The notes: generated by a model from the letters alone, not told the origin. A DNA stretch of 64,000 nucleotides from Clostridia bacterium (GCA_026415435.1 JAOAHC010000040.1:263456-327455); one strand, 5' to 3'. Numbered from the stretch's first letter, positions 47,034 to 55,597 are shown. Made by a program: numbers and translations.

Positions 47034-49244
47034 CTAGAAAGCACCTCTTCCGCCCCCAAAACCACCGCCTCCAGAAAATCCTCCACCTCCAAAAGATGAA
47101 TGTCCACCAGATCCACTTGATGAACTTTTTAACACACTATTCATAAAACTATTAAATTCATTAATCCTATGAATAGTCAAATATTTTCTATCAACATTGT
47201 ATAAACTATAATAATTTCCTGTATTTTCTTCGCATAGTCTAACAAAATCAGGTATATTTATAATGTCTGTATAATTACTTAATTTACTAGAATATTCAGA
47301 TATATCTGTGTTTCCCAGAGCAATTGAAAAAGCTAAGTATTTTCCCCACAACACCTCATCTTTAATTTCCTTTTCATTTAAAAGACTACCCTTTTCTACC
47401 TTATCTTCCAGAACCTTAATTGTATAATATTTTTTAAGTATTTTTGTACTATGATTTGACATTAAATTATCAGTAAGAATTATTGTCAGAGCTATAGTAA
47501 ATAATATAACATCATTTATTATGTATTTCGAGTTAGTTAAAAGTGTAAGTACCACAGTTAATATAGAAGCAATTAATATTATTGTAATAGTTGTTTTAAA
47601 AACTTTCTTAATACTTATCTTGAACAATATTTCGTCAACTCTTCTTCCTAAGACATTTATTAAATTAACTATTAATTTAAGTATAACCAAAATTAAAGGG
47701 AACATTGTTAATATAAATGTAAAGATAGTAATTATATTATATGATATTGCTCTTGTAGACATGGTCTTATCAGAAACCTGATTTAATGTTAGAGAATCTA
47801 TTGTAATGTAAGATACTGCTTGTAATAGTATTATTAGACATATTATTATAAATATAATATTATTAATTATAAGTATTGGTTTAGGAATTCTTTTGCTATT
47901 AGCACCAATATTATATAATTTATCTGTAACTGTCTCATCTAATTTTTTTATTATATCTATAAATTCTTTTCTTTCTCCTATATTCTTTAACCTAGTTTCA
48001 AGCTCTACCTCATTATTTCCATCTGTTTTTTTGGTAAATATTTCAAATACTAACTTTTCTATTTCATCTAATTTTTCATAGTTTTTACTATCTTCAAAAA
48101 ATGTATAGTTTTTCTTTATGCTATACTTTGTTACCTCTTTATCATTTACATAACCATTTCTAGATATTATATATATCGCGTTTTTACTAGCCAAATTAAC
48201 TAAAGTGGCTATAATATCCCTTGGGTGCATATCTCTACTTTGGGCAATACATGCAAGTATTATAGGATTATCCTCATCTATTATATCGTAGATATTTTCC
48301 GGATATATTTTTATATCTTTTTCAAATTCATATTTTATTAACAATATTATCCAATATATAGCAAGTACAATATATGCAAAAATTATAACCATATTAAAGT
48401 TTTCTTTTTTATTTATTACATTTTCTAATTTTTTTTCACTATCTTTTATAATAGGAACAGCTTCTTTATATGAGATTTTTGTTGAATTTGAAATACTAGT
48501 GTTATCAAAAACAAGTCTCAAAGCCACAAACTGATATGGTTTTATATTCTTGTAACTTACACTTACCAAATCGTTACTACTTGATAATATTTTACCCTTA
48601 CCTACTTGTCCATGAGTATACGAAATTATTTTACTATTATTTTGTGGTATATTTACATTTATTTTTAAATTATCTATCTTACTTTCTACTCTTCCGCCAA
48701 TAAAATTCCAATATAGTTCTGCAGAATCTAAATGCTTAACTGCAACATTTTTCAAAGTATATTTTATAAAAAACGTTTTATTTTCACTACTTGTTGGTGA
48801 ATATATTTTATATGTTTCATAACCATCTAAATTTTCTACAGTATATACATTACTATTTCCATTAATAGCCCTTGTAGTTTTAATATATCTTACTAATTCC
48901 CCATCACTTAATTTTTCATATATCTGTACATCTGTAAGATCAGTATTATTGTACAATCTATCTGGTAATTCAGAATCATTTATACTCTTTACATTATTAA
49001 AATAACTACTATTATTTATATTCTTAGGTAATGTTATTGTTATGCCATTATATGCTCCTTTAAATTCGTAATCTGTTAACTCTTCCACATACATATCACC
49101 ATTACTATTTACAGTCGCATTTATTTCAAAATTCTTTATTTTATAGTTTCTTATAACACCATTATTATATAATACCAACACCAATACAATTGCTATTGCA
49201 ATAAATAAGATGAATAAAATGCTTTTTAAATTGTTTTTTTTCAT
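47034..49244 (-). CDS. DUF2207 membrane protein with Gly-rich tail
   Basis: 736 residues. The order is an N-terminal membrane helix, an extracellular DUF2207 domain (YKIKNFEINATVNSNGDMYVEELTDYEFKGAYNG), one helix near residue 300, a cytoplasmic segment and three to four further helices. A C-terminal tail rich in Gly, Ser and Phe (GGHSSFGGGGFSGGGGFGGG) follows. This is the complete family layout; the function is unknown. The start at 49244 is favoured because GAGGTTG lies in front of it. Confidence 0.88.
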   Translation of the reverse strand: MKKNNLKSILFILFIAIAIVLVLVLYNNGVIRNYKIKNFEINATVNSNGDMYVEELTDYEFKGAYNGITITLPKNINNSSYFNNVKSINDSELPDRLYNNTDLTDVQIYEKLSDGELVRYIKTTRAINGNSNVYTVENLDGYETYKIYSPTSSENKTFFIKYTLKNVAVKHLDSAELYWNFIGGRVESKIDNLKINVNIPQNNSKIISYTHGQVGKGKILSSSNDLVSVSYKNIKPYQFVALRLVFDNTSISNSTKISYKEAVPIIKDSEKKLENVINKKENFNMVIIFAYIVLAIYWIILLIKYEFEKDIKIYPENIYDIIDEDNPIILACIAQSRDMHPRDIIATLVNLASKNAIYIISRNGYVNDKEVTKYSIKKNYTFFEDSKNYEKLDEIEKLVFEIFTKKTDGNNEVELETRLKNIGERKEFIDIIKKLDETVTDKLYNIGANSKRIPKPILIINNIIFIIICLIILLQAVSYITIDSLTLNQVSDKTMSTRAISYNIITIFTFILTMFPLILVILKLIVNLINVLGRRVDEILFKISIKKVFKTTITIILIASILTVVLTLLTNSKYIINDVILFTIALTIILTDNLMSNHSTKILKKYYTIKVLEDKVEKGSLLNEKEIKDEVLWGKYLAFSIALGNTDISEYSSKLSNYTDIINIPDFVRLCEENTGNYYSLYNVDRKYLTIHRINEFNSFMNSVLKSSSSGSGGHSSFGGGGFSGGGGFGGGRGAF

Positions 49245-49313
49245 AATTTCAACCTCAAAGAAATTATACATATATTAATAACTTTTTTCAAGTGGTTATA
49301 TACTTATTTAAAC

Positions 49314-49342
49314 TTGTTTTATATACCAAAATATGGTATAAT
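49314..49342 (+). promoter_or_regulatory. Promoter of the 49.4-kb gene
   Basis: TTGTTT (49314-49319), 17 bases, TATAAT (49337-49342). The predicted leader is about 90 bases, with GGAGG before the ATG at 49439. Confidence 0.7.
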
Positions 49343-49438
49343 TACGAATATTAGTAAATATAGTCTGAAATTATTATTTAAGACATATGGCTACAAATAT
49401 ATTATTTTGGATATATAAAATTATTGGAGGATTAACTT

Positions 49439-50185
49439 ATGGAAAAAGAAGCTTTTATAAGAGATTTTTTTAAAAAAGGATGTATAGTAGGACTCAAAAA
49501 TTCTGTTATCAAAGATAACAAACGGCAAAAGGAAAACTCATATGACTGTGTGGAGATTTTCCTTGACAAAAGGCAGTCTCCAATTCCCAATATAGATTCA
49601 CAAAACTTAAACATTATTCTTAATTGTAAGGATGTGAATCTCTTGGAAGTACATATTAACATACTAAATTACGTACCAACTATAATAGTTCCTATTTTGA
49701 ACTTTAAAAAGAAAGCATTGAAAATAAACAGAGATCACAACAAATATGAAGTTGTAACTTTTAAATGGCTATCCAGATTTACCAGACATAATGGTTTAAT
49801 TAAAAAAATTGAAAACTCAAAACTTGTTTTAGAATATGATCCATTCTCTATCCGGGTTGGACTAAACCCAATTATTAGAAGTAGTGAACTCATCAGAGAA
49901 TATTTTAGAAATATGACAAATTATATTGATATGTTATATATCGAGATAGCTCCTGGACTATATGCATTTGCAAAAAATTATAGTAGCGATGAATGTCTTA
50001 TAGTTAATGCTTCAGGAGAATGGAGTATAGTCACCTTACAAAAGATTTTCGACTATTATTTAGAAAGTATGATACAGCCATTACATGAGCAGGCAAAAAG
50101 TAGTACTATGGCATTAAAAATAGCTACTGAAAATTTTAAACAATATGATAGTTCTAATTCCATATTTGATAATTACATTTTATAA
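49439..50185 (+). CDS. Hypothetical cytoplasmic protein, probably accessory
   Basis: 248 residues, not recognised. It is a soluble alpha/beta protein without membrane helices; the middle (FKWLSRFTRHNGLIKKIENSKLVLEYDPFSIRVGLNPII) is basic and the end is a helix (MIQPLHEQAKSSTMALKIATENFKQYD). It contains two in-frame CGG codons (at 49523 and 49853) read as Arg, unlike the core genes to the left, so I regard it as acquired. It lies between the DUF2207 gene and the tRNA-Gln remnant. Confidence 0.6.
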   Translation: MEKEAFIRDFFKKGCIVGLKNSVIKDNKRQKENSYDCVEIFLDKRQSPIPNIDSQNLNIILNCKDVNLLEVHINILNYVPTIIVPILNFKKKALKINRDHNKYEVVTFKWLSRFTRHNGLIKKIENSKLVLEYDPFSIRVGLNPIIRSSELIREYFRNMTNYIDMLYIEIAPGLYAFAKNYSSDECLIVNASGEWSIVTLQKIFDYYLESMIQPLHEQAKSSTMALKIATENFKQYDSSNSIFDNYIL

Positions 50186-50194
50186 GATGTACAG

Positions 50195-50238
50195 CCTATT
50201 AATCTTTTTGTTAAGAAGATTAATGGGTTTGTTTTTAT
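50195..50238 (+). terminator. Terminator of the 49.4-kb gene
   Basis: CCTATTAATCTT and AAGATTAATGGG pair with one mismatch; TTTGTTTTTATT follows. Confidence 0.7.
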
Positions 50239-50263
50239 TATCAAACACCACTTCGCCACCTTT

Positions 50264-50304
50264 TTTCAAAAAACTAAGCGGCTTTGAACTTAATCAAAAC
50301 CGCT
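50264..50304 (-). terminator. Terminator of the former tRNA-Gln gene
   Basis: On the minus strand AGCGGTTTTG, short loop, CAAAGCCGCT, then TAGTTTTTTG. It lies just past the CCA end of the tRNA remnant, which shows that this side is the original chromosome. Confidence 0.75.
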
Positions 50305-50311
50305 ATTTTTC

Positions 50312-50357
50312 TGGCTGGGATGGCTGGATTCGAACCAACGAAATGCCAGAGTCAAAG
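50312..50357 (-). pseudogene. 3' half of tRNA-Gln(TTG): attachment-site remnant
   Basis: From the anticodon loop on, the minus strand is a good tRNA-Gln: CTTTGAC loop, TCTGG stem arm, variable loop, T arm GTTGG-TTCGAAT-CCAGC, acceptor CATCCCA and GCCA. The 5' half is missing; upstream of GACTTTGAC the sequence is unrelated. Loss at the anticodon loop is typical of integrase attachment sites in tRNA genes. Confidence 0.85.
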
Positions 50358-50704
50358 TCAAAATATTTTGTGTACAACCTTGGAGAGCTTTAAATTAGAG
50401 AGCTTACGACAGATTATCATATAAATAGTATGTTAGATTTGATTTTTTATAAGTCATATTTTTATGCTATATATGGTATATTACATTTATTGTAAAAAGT
50501 CAATATGTTATCCCTTAATTCGTAAATAAAATGCGGGAGTACAGTATTGAATACGATAAATTATGAATCCAGTCATTACTGTTAAATTTGTATTTTCGTA
50601 AATACTTTAATTTATATTTTGAATGAAATTTAGATTAGTTTAATGAAAATTATTGATTTGGATTTACAATTATTGTATAATAAGCACGTATTTGGGAGGC
50701 TAAT
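50358..50704. other. Non-coding left end of the integrated element
   Basis: No gene is supported here. The only clear signal is the promoter at 50653-50681. An open frame across the tRNA remnant is an artefact of the T arm. Confidence 0.5.
50653..50681 (+). promoter_or_regulatory. Promoter of the 50.7-kb gene
   Basis: TTGATT (50653-50658), 17 bases, TATAAT (50676-50681), then GGGAGG before the ATG at 50705. The leader would be under 20 bases. Confidence 0.7.
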
Positions 50705-51136
50705 ATGAAAAATAAGAAAACTATCATTTCAATTATTGTTATTTTTCTACTAATTATAATTGGAATCATTTCACTAAATCAATATAAATTACAACAAAAT
50801 TCAGGTTCAATATTTAAAGCTTCAAAGGAACATAAGAACTATAAAATAGTATGTTTGTCTGGAAATATTGATAACTTAACACTAGAGAAATATTTTATTA
50901 TTGATTCTAATAGAAAAGTAGTAGAGGAAAGAAGAATTACAGCAGGATATACAGATGAAGAACTAAAATATCTTTATAACCAGATCAATGTAAATGATGA
51001 TCTATTTTCTTTTAATGCCGAAATTAAAGGCAAATCAATAGTATATAGTTCAATTGTGCTTAGAGATCAAAACATTGATAAAATTATTGAAGGATTCAAA
51101 TTAACCTATACTAATGTAACAGTAAAAGAAATATAA
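50705..51136 (+). CDS. Small membrane-anchored extracellular protein
   Basis: 143 residues. One N-terminal helix (TIISIIVIFLLIIIGIISL) precedes a ~110-residue extracellular domain with patterns such as YKIVCLSGNIDNLTLEKYFIID and VEERRITAGYTDEELKYLYNQI. There is no lipobox. The family is not recognised. It has its own promoter and terminator and is the first gene inside the element. Confidence 0.6.
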   Translation: MKNKKTIISIIVIFLLIIIGIISLNQYKLQQNSGSIFKASKEHKNYKIVCLSGNIDNLTLEKYFIIDSNRKVVEERRITAGYTDEELKYLYNQINVNDDLFSFNAEIKGKSIVYSSIVLRDQNIDKIIEGFKLTYTNVTVKEI

Positions 51137-51152
51137 ATTTTTATGAATTTAT

Positions 51153-51193
51153 AAAAAATATCGAAATTAATATATTAATTTCGATATTTTTTT
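51153..51193 (+). terminator. Terminator of the 50.7-kb gene
   Basis: AAATATCGAAATTAA and TTAATTTCGATATTT flank the loop TATA; TTTT follows. Perfect stem of about 15 bp. Confidence 0.8.
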
Positions 51194-51369
51194 CATAGCA
51201 CAGGGTGCATTTTTCTAATCTTACCCATGATATTCAAATTGCTATACACCTATAGCAGAAATATCGTTGAATTTTGTAATTTTTTATGTTACAATTTTTT
51301 TATGATATTTACTTAATTTGGTTATTACTTAACTGCATGGATAATTTTAAGAGAATCGGGGGTAATTAC

Positions 51370-51774
51370 ATGATTAATAAAAATTTCATAAGAACAATTA
51401 TAATTTTGTTTACTACCTTAATATTCTGTTTATCAACAAATATTTCAGTATTTGCATCTAGTGGTAATGCCTCACTTACCGCAAATAAAGGCGCCACTTT
51501 TTATGTTAATGTTACGGGCAATACTAGTTTAATGGCACATCTAAAAATTATTTCAATGGATTTTAAATCAAATCAAAATGTTGCAATACAAGTAACAAAT
51601 CCTAAAGGGAAAGCAGTAAATGTCGAGGGTTGGATACTATATAAAAATGGAACTACATGGTTTAATTTTATGAATGCTATACCTGGAAAATATAAGGTTG
51701 TAGTGTTACCTTCAGATGATTCTTGGTTTTCTGTTGTAGTTGCTATTGAAAATGGCTTTTACAAAAAAAAGTAA
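51370..51774 (+). CDS. Small secreted protein
   Basis: 134 residues. A classical signal peptide (FIRTIIILFTTLIFCLSTNISVFA, cleavage after FAS/SG) is followed by a ~105-residue beta-rich domain: ASLTANKGATFYVNVTG, VAIQVTNPKGKAVNVEGWILYKNGTTW and GKYKVVVLPSDDSWFSVVVAIE. The pattern suggests a small Ig- or C2-like fold. The family is not recognised. GGGGG lies before 51370. Its role in the element is unknown. Confidence 0.65.
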   Translation: MINKNFIRTIIILFTTLIFCLSTNISVFASSGNASLTANKGATFYVNVTGNTSLMAHLKIISMDFKSNQNVAIQVTNPKGKAVNVEGWILYKNGTTWFNFMNAIPGKYKVVVLPSDDSWFSVVVAIENGFYKKK

Positions 51775-51912
51775 TCTCATAACCCTCAAACTTTATAAAT
51801 ATAATTCATAAAGTAATAATTTGATTAATTCCTACAATGATTTAGATTATTATACTTATTTATATTCTTTTGTTTACCACCCGTAAACGGGTCAATATAT
51901 TCTTTTAGACCT

Positions 51913-51943
51913 AAAACTCCCTGCATAGCTGGAGTTTTTCTTT
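51913..51943 (+). terminator. Terminator after the small secreted protein gene
   Basis: AAAACTCC and GGAGTTTTT with an internal loop; TTTCTTTA follows. In the rest of the 315-base gap (51775-52090) I see only a short ACCCGT/ACGGGT hairpin near 51880 and a TATAAT near 52056. Confidence 0.7.
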
Positions 51944-52090
51944 ACGTCCAATTTAAGAGCAAATCTTAGAATGTTTTTTATATTTATATACTTTATTTTT
52001 ATCCAATTTTACACATATTTAATAAACATATGTAGATTTTTACATGTGATTGTTGTATAATAAAAAAAACGAAATGGGGGAATTAGAATT

Positions 52091-52327
52091 ATGAGTCAAA
52101 TAATTAAAAGGTTAGGCAAAGGCGGAAACGATAATAGTTCTGGAAAAAGCTCTTGCCCAGATATTCTTGAAATTGACACAGGTGATTTCATTATTATTGG
52201 TACTGATGTAACTGAAAAAATGAAAAACTCTTTACCACAAGATGCTTCTTGTGCTGATTATGAAAAAATTGTTTTAATTCCTAGAAAACTTCTTTTAAGT
52301 GCAAAGGAGGATATTCCAAATTGTTAA
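52091..52327 (+). CDS. Small DUF6879-associated protein
   Basis: 78 residues: a Gly/Ser-rich start (LGKGGNDNSSGKSSCPDILE) and a short beta domain DTGDFIIIGTDVTEKMKNSLP, KIVLIPRKLLLSAKEDIP. Very similar small proteins occur beside DUF6879 genes in actinomycetes, where they read like 'CPDVxELxxGDxxVIGxD'. I recall this from family patterns, not from a search. GGGGGAATTAGAATT precedes the ATG. Its stop overlaps the start of the next gene. Confidence 0.6.
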   Translation: MSQIIKRLGKGGNDNSSGKSSCPDILEIDTGDFIIIGTDVTEKMKNSLPQDASCADYEKIVLIPRKLLLSAKEDIPNC

Positions 52328-52923
52328 GAATAGATTTTTACAAACAAAATTCCAAGTACATATCTACTAGTGAATTTTTTAAGGTCTTTGATGAATACTG
52401 GTATGGTATTAAAAAAAGTTTTAAAAAATTTGAATGTTTGCAATATTATGATGAATCTGAAGATTGTGCCTTAAAGCATCTTTTAAATAATGACTTAAAT
52501 GCTTTTGCAAATAAACTACATAGCACCAAGGTTTCAGAAAAAAAAGATTATATAGAAGCTTTATCTAAAGGTATTGTTTTACAAAGACTACATTTTGTTG
52601 AATTTCCTATTTCATCATACATTGAATTTGAATATTATTCGTACTATATAACAAGCTCATTAGGAGAAAATATATTTTTTGATGATATCTCTAAGCACAA
52701 AGATATATATCCATTGAATGATTTTATGATATTTGATAACAGTAACTTATTAATGAATCATTATGATTCCAATGGAAAATTAGTAGGAGCATGGAATTTG
52801 ACAGATAACAAAGAATTAATTATTAAAGAGATTACAGATTGGTATGATATATCAATTTCTAAGTCATCAGATTATAAACAAATATGTACTCCTAAAAAAG
52901 AGATTTTGGAGCTGATAATTTAA
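52321..52923 (+). CDS. DUF6879 family protein
   Basis: 200 residues. The C-terminal half fits DUF6879: GIVLQRLHFVEFPISSYIEFEYYSYYITSSLGENIFFDD, PLNDFMIFDNSNLLMNHYDSNGKLVGAW. The family is common in actinobacteria, where it often sits beside HTH and DUF397 genes, and is rare in Clostridia. Its biochemical role is unknown. It starts with TTG at 52321 behind AAAGGAGG, overlapping the previous stop by seven bases, and its stop overlaps the next ATG by one base. The three genes are translationally coupled. Confidence 0.65.
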   Translation: MLRIDFYKQNSKYISTSEFFKVFDEYWYGIKKSFKKFECLQYYDESEDCALKHLLNNDLNAFANKLHSTKVSEKKDYIEALSKGIVLQRLHFVEFPISSYIEFEYYSYYITSSLGENIFFDDISKHKDIYPLNDFMIFDNSNLLMNHYDSNGKLVGAWNLTDNKELIIKEITDWYDISISKSSDYKQICTPKKEILELII

Positions 52924-53357
52924 TGGATATAAAAGAATTAATTTTTCAAACTATCCAAAGTGCAGGTATAGTTGCTTCATTTATAATTACAATTTATACT
53001 TTAAGAAAAAATAACAGAACAATAAAAGCTTCTAACTCCTTGCTTATTACTCAACATCATAGGGAAATTTGGACAACCATTTATCAAACAGATAGTTTAA
53101 AAAGAGTATTTGATAAAAACGCAGACATTACTAAAGAACCTGTGACAGATGAAGAATTTTGTTTTGTTAATTTAATTTTTCTACATATGAGCTCATGCTT
53201 AAAACTTTCTAATGCAGATGCTTGCTATAAAATACAGGGAATGGAGAAAGACATACAAGATATTTTATCTTATCCTATTCCTAAATATGTATGGTTAAAT
53301 GTTTATAAGTTTCATGACAAAGTATATGCTGATTTTGTTATGAGAAATATAAATTGA
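52923..53357 (+). CDS. Membrane-anchored cassette protein (DUF4760/DUF6082-like)
   Basis: 144 residues. One N-terminal helix (TIQSAGIVASFIITIYTL) precedes a helical cytoplasmic domain: NNRTIKASNSLLITQHHREIWTTIYQTDSLKRVF, then FCFVNLIFLHMSSCLKLSNADACYKI. The layout resembles DUF4760- and DUF6082-type proteins (helix plus 'R...L' helical bundle). It is the last gene of the coupled trio. A membrane effector paired with cytosolic partners is conceivable but not shown. Confidence 0.55.
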   Translation: MDIKELIFQTIQSAGIVASFIITIYTLRKNNRTIKASNSLLITQHHREIWTTIYQTDSLKRVFDKNADITKEPVTDEEFCFVNLIFLHMSSCLKLSNADACYKIQGMEKDIQDILSYPIPKYVWLNVYKFHDKVYADFVMRNIN

Positions 53358-53519
53358 AGTTATCATACATCGTCAGATATATTCTCTAAAATTAATATAA
53401 AGAGTAATTTAAAACATCTCGTATCCTTTTCATTCCAAATAAAAAAGAGGAATATAGATGGGACAATTTATTCTTTACAATTATGGTTACGGAATTAGTG
53501 AAAGGATAGGTGGCTGTTA

Positions 53520-53708
53520 GTGTCAACTTACGACTTTGTCTCTCGGTCAATTGAAAAAGATAAGTCAATTCCATCGGAAGAAATAACTACTTTTTATGAA
53601 AATTATTATCATGAGATTAAGGAAAATAATACTCAAATAAATGATAATAATAATTCATCAGAAGATTATAGTACATATACACTTAAAACTACATATGAAT
53701 ATTTATGA
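53520..53708 (+). CDS. Small hypothetical protein
   Basis: 62 residues starting with GTG behind AGGTGG: MSTYDFVSRSIEKDKSIPSE, then EITTFYENYYHEIKENN and an Asn/Ser-rich tail. It is not recognised. It contains TCT CGG TCA in frame, read as Arg. A tiny open frame from an ATG at 53459 ends at the TAG that overlaps this GTG, so a coupled leader peptide is possible. The tail is of low complexity. Confidence 0.45.
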   Translation: MSTYDFVSRSIEKDKSIPSEEITTFYENYYHEIKENNTQINDNNNSSEDYSTYTLKTTYEYL

Positions 53709-53724
53709 TTTTATGCAATATAGG

Positions 53725-53780
53725 AGCTGTGTACAAATTTCTTGTATTTTTAAGAAATTCACACAGCTCTTATTATTTTA
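53725..53780 (+). terminator. Long terminator hairpin before the recombinase unit
   Basis: AGCTGTGT pairs with ACACAGCT and AATTTCTT with AAGAAATT around an eight-base loop; TCTTATTATTTTA follows and runs into the left inverted repeat. Confidence 0.7.
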
Positions 53781-53792
53781 GGCAGGTAGTTA
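53778..53792 (+). repeat. Left 15-bp inverted repeat of the recombinase unit
   Basis: TTAGGCAGGTAGTTA, identical in reverse complement to 55460-55474. The pair frames the large serine recombinase gene and nothing else. Confidence 0.8.
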
Positions 53793-53811
53793 TATTGTTA
53801 TATTTTGTTCC

Positions 53812-53843
53812 AAAACGTGTATACCCTAGGGTATACATGTTTT
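53812..53843. repeat. Near-perfect palindrome beside the recombinase stop
   Basis: TGTATACCCTAGGGTATACA (53818-53837) is a perfect 20-base palindrome, extended by AAAAC/GTTTT on the flanks with one mismatch. It lies between the left repeat and the recombinase stop. It could be a recombinase or repressor site. Confidence 0.75.
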
Positions 53844-53851
53844 GCACCATT

Positions 53852-55423
53852 TTAAAATGGATTTTTAAATCTAAAATGAATTTCTATCCGGTTTTTATCA
53901 AAAATGATAATTTTGTCTATGAGTCTTGCCAAAACTGACTTATCTACATTTTCAAAATTTAATATGCTTTGTACCAGTTTTAGTAATTCGTCTGAATCTT
54001 TTTCCTCCACCTTTTCTTGTTGTAGTTTCTCTAACTTTATTAAAAACTGCTCTTTTTCTTTGTTATATACCCCTGAATATTCTATAAAGTCAGCTTGGCT
54101 TAATACCCCTTTTATTTTGTCTTCATAAAGCCCCATTGTAATTTTTTTAAGCTCGGATATTCTATTTTCTATAATAGATATTTCTTTATTACACTTATCT
54201 AGCTTTGAAACCTTTGGTTTTTGTTCTACAGACTTCAAAAGATTTCTTTGGTTAACGGAATATTCAGAAATTTTTTTAAGCTCTGATAATACATAGTCTT
54301 CAAGGTATTTTTCTTTTATAGAATGTCTTGTACATGAGCGAAACCTTTTATATTTAGAGCATAATGTGTAAACAGTATTTGAACTGTGAGTAAATGTTAT
54401 ACGTTCTCCACAATCTCCACAAAACAACAGTCCTGCTAATAGATGGGGTGTACCTTTGCTATAATCTTTACCAATTTTTCTTGTAACAATTTCTTCCGCT
54501 ATTTTGAAAGTATCCATATCAATTATTGCTTCATGAGTATTATTTACAGTTACCCAAGCCTCCTTAGGCACCCGCTTTAACTTTTTGCTTTTGTAATTTA
54601 CTTTTACAACTTTGTTTTGTGTTACATTGCCAGTATAAGTAGGATTTTTTATTATGTCTTTTACAGTTGCATCAGCCCATAATTTCATACTTTTTGGTCT
54701 TTTATAGTTTGATGTTTCCATCTTGTATGCTCCTGGACTTGGTATACCCTCACTGTTCAGTGTCCTTGCTATTTTTGCAAAACCCATACCAGTTACAAAC
54801 ATATTAAAGATTCTTTTGACAATATCTGATGTCTTCTCATCTATGACTAGCTTATTCTTGTTTTTTGGGTCTTTTAAATAGCCATATGGGGTAAATCCTC
54901 CAATATAATCTCCCTTTGACCTTTTAGTATTCATTGCAGTTCTGACCTTTTTAGATATATCTTTTGCATACATATCATTCATTACTGATTTAAACGGACT
55001 CATATCATTATTGCTGTTATTGCTTGCAAATGTATCAATACCGTCATTTATAGCAATATATCTTACATCATGTTCAGGAAAATATCTTTCGAGGTAATAT
55101 CCTGTATCGATATAGTCTCTTCCAAGTCTTGATAAGTCTTTCGTAATGACAAGATTTATTTTCTTTAACTCAATATCTTTTATCATTCTTTTAAAATCTG
55201 GTCTGTTATAATTTGTACCTGTGTATCCATCATCAATATATATATCAACTAAATTCCAACCTTGTGCTATAACATAGGAATGCAGGAATTCTTTCTGATT
55301 TATTATACTTTCTGATTGACCGGTATTTTCATCTTCTCTTGATAGTCTTAGATAAATCGCCACATTATATATTTTAGTGTCTATAATCTTTTTATTGTAG
55401 TTATTCTCAATACTTGCATACAT
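53852..55423 (-). CDS. Large serine recombinase
   Basis: Site-specific recombinase of the TnpX/TndX type that integrates, excises or inverts DNA. 523 residues: resolvase domain with catalytic Ser in IYLRLSREDENTG near residue 27 and DDGYTGTNYNRPDFKRM and DLSRLGRDYIDTG; the recombinase domain (MNTKRSKGDYIGGFTPYGYLKDP and onward); a zinc ribbon (GLLFCGDCGERI ... CSKYKRFRSCTRH); and a coiled coil (~395-470). It uses in-frame CGG for Arg (54574, 53890). It is framed by a 15-bp inverted repeat and preceded by two very small genes. Confidence 0.93.
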   Translation of the reverse strand: MYASIENNYNKKIIDTKIYNVAIYLRLSREDENTGQSESIINQKEFLHSYVIAQGWNLVDIYIDDGYTGTNYNRPDFKRMIKDIELKKINLVITKDLSRLGRDYIDTGYYLERYFPEHDVRYIAINDGIDTFASNNSNNDMSPFKSVMNDMYAKDISKKVRTAMNTKRSKGDYIGGFTPYGYLKDPKNKNKLVIDEKTSDIVKRIFNMFVTGMGFAKIARTLNSEGIPSPGAYKMETSNYKRPKSMKLWADATVKDIIKNPTYTGNVTQNKVVKVNYKSKKLKRVPKEAWVTVNNTHEAIIDMDTFKIAEEIVTRKIGKDYSKGTPHLLAGLLFCGDCGERITFTHSSNTVYTLCSKYKRFRSCTRHSIKEKYLEDYVLSELKKISEYSVNQRNLLKSVEQKPKVSKLDKCNKEISIIENRISELKKITMGLYEDKIKGVLSQADFIEYSGVYNKEKEQFLIKLEKLQQEKVEEKDSDELLKLVQSILNFENVDKSVLARLIDKIIIFDKNRIEIHFRFKNPF

Positions 55424-55459
55424 GCAATTAGCCCCCCTTTTTTGCTCTTGTTTATTGAG

Positions 55460-55474
55460 TAACTACCTGCCTAA
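55460..55474 (-). repeat. Right 15-bp inverted repeat of the recombinase unit
   Basis: TAACTACCTGCCTAA, complement of the left repeat. It covers the last codons and stop (LLGR-TAG) of the small gene at 55463-55597. Confidence 0.8.
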
Positions 55475-55597
55475 TAATTGATTTATTATTTTAATCATAA
55501 GTTCTTCATACGTTTCTCCATTTTCAGCATATATGACAGAAATCTGAATTAAATTATGATTTTCTTTTGAACTTGTTTTCTTGTCCGTTTTCGACAT
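55463..55597 (-). CDS. 44-residue protein upstream of the recombinase
   Basis: MSKTDKKTSSKENHNLIQIS then VIYAENGETYEELMIKIINQLLGR and TAG. GGTGG six bases before the ATG is a good ribosome site, so the gene is probably real. The short polar start and 'ENGETYEELMIKII' helix recall the TnpW-like mini-proteins found beside clostridial transposon recombinases, but I cannot prove membership. Its end lies within the right inverted repeat. Confidence 0.6.
   Translation of the reverse strand: MSKTDKKTSSKENHNLIQISVIYAENGETYEELMIKIINQLLGR

Noticed and set aside
50145-50393. Plus-strand protein containing GWDGWIRTNEMPESKSK
   Set aside because: This frame is the reverse of tRNA-Gln sequence, a well-known artefact, and has no ribosome site.
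53459-53518. 17-to-20-residue protein MGQFILYNYGYG...
   Set aside because: Too short to support alone; noted only as a possible leader coupled to the 53520 gene.
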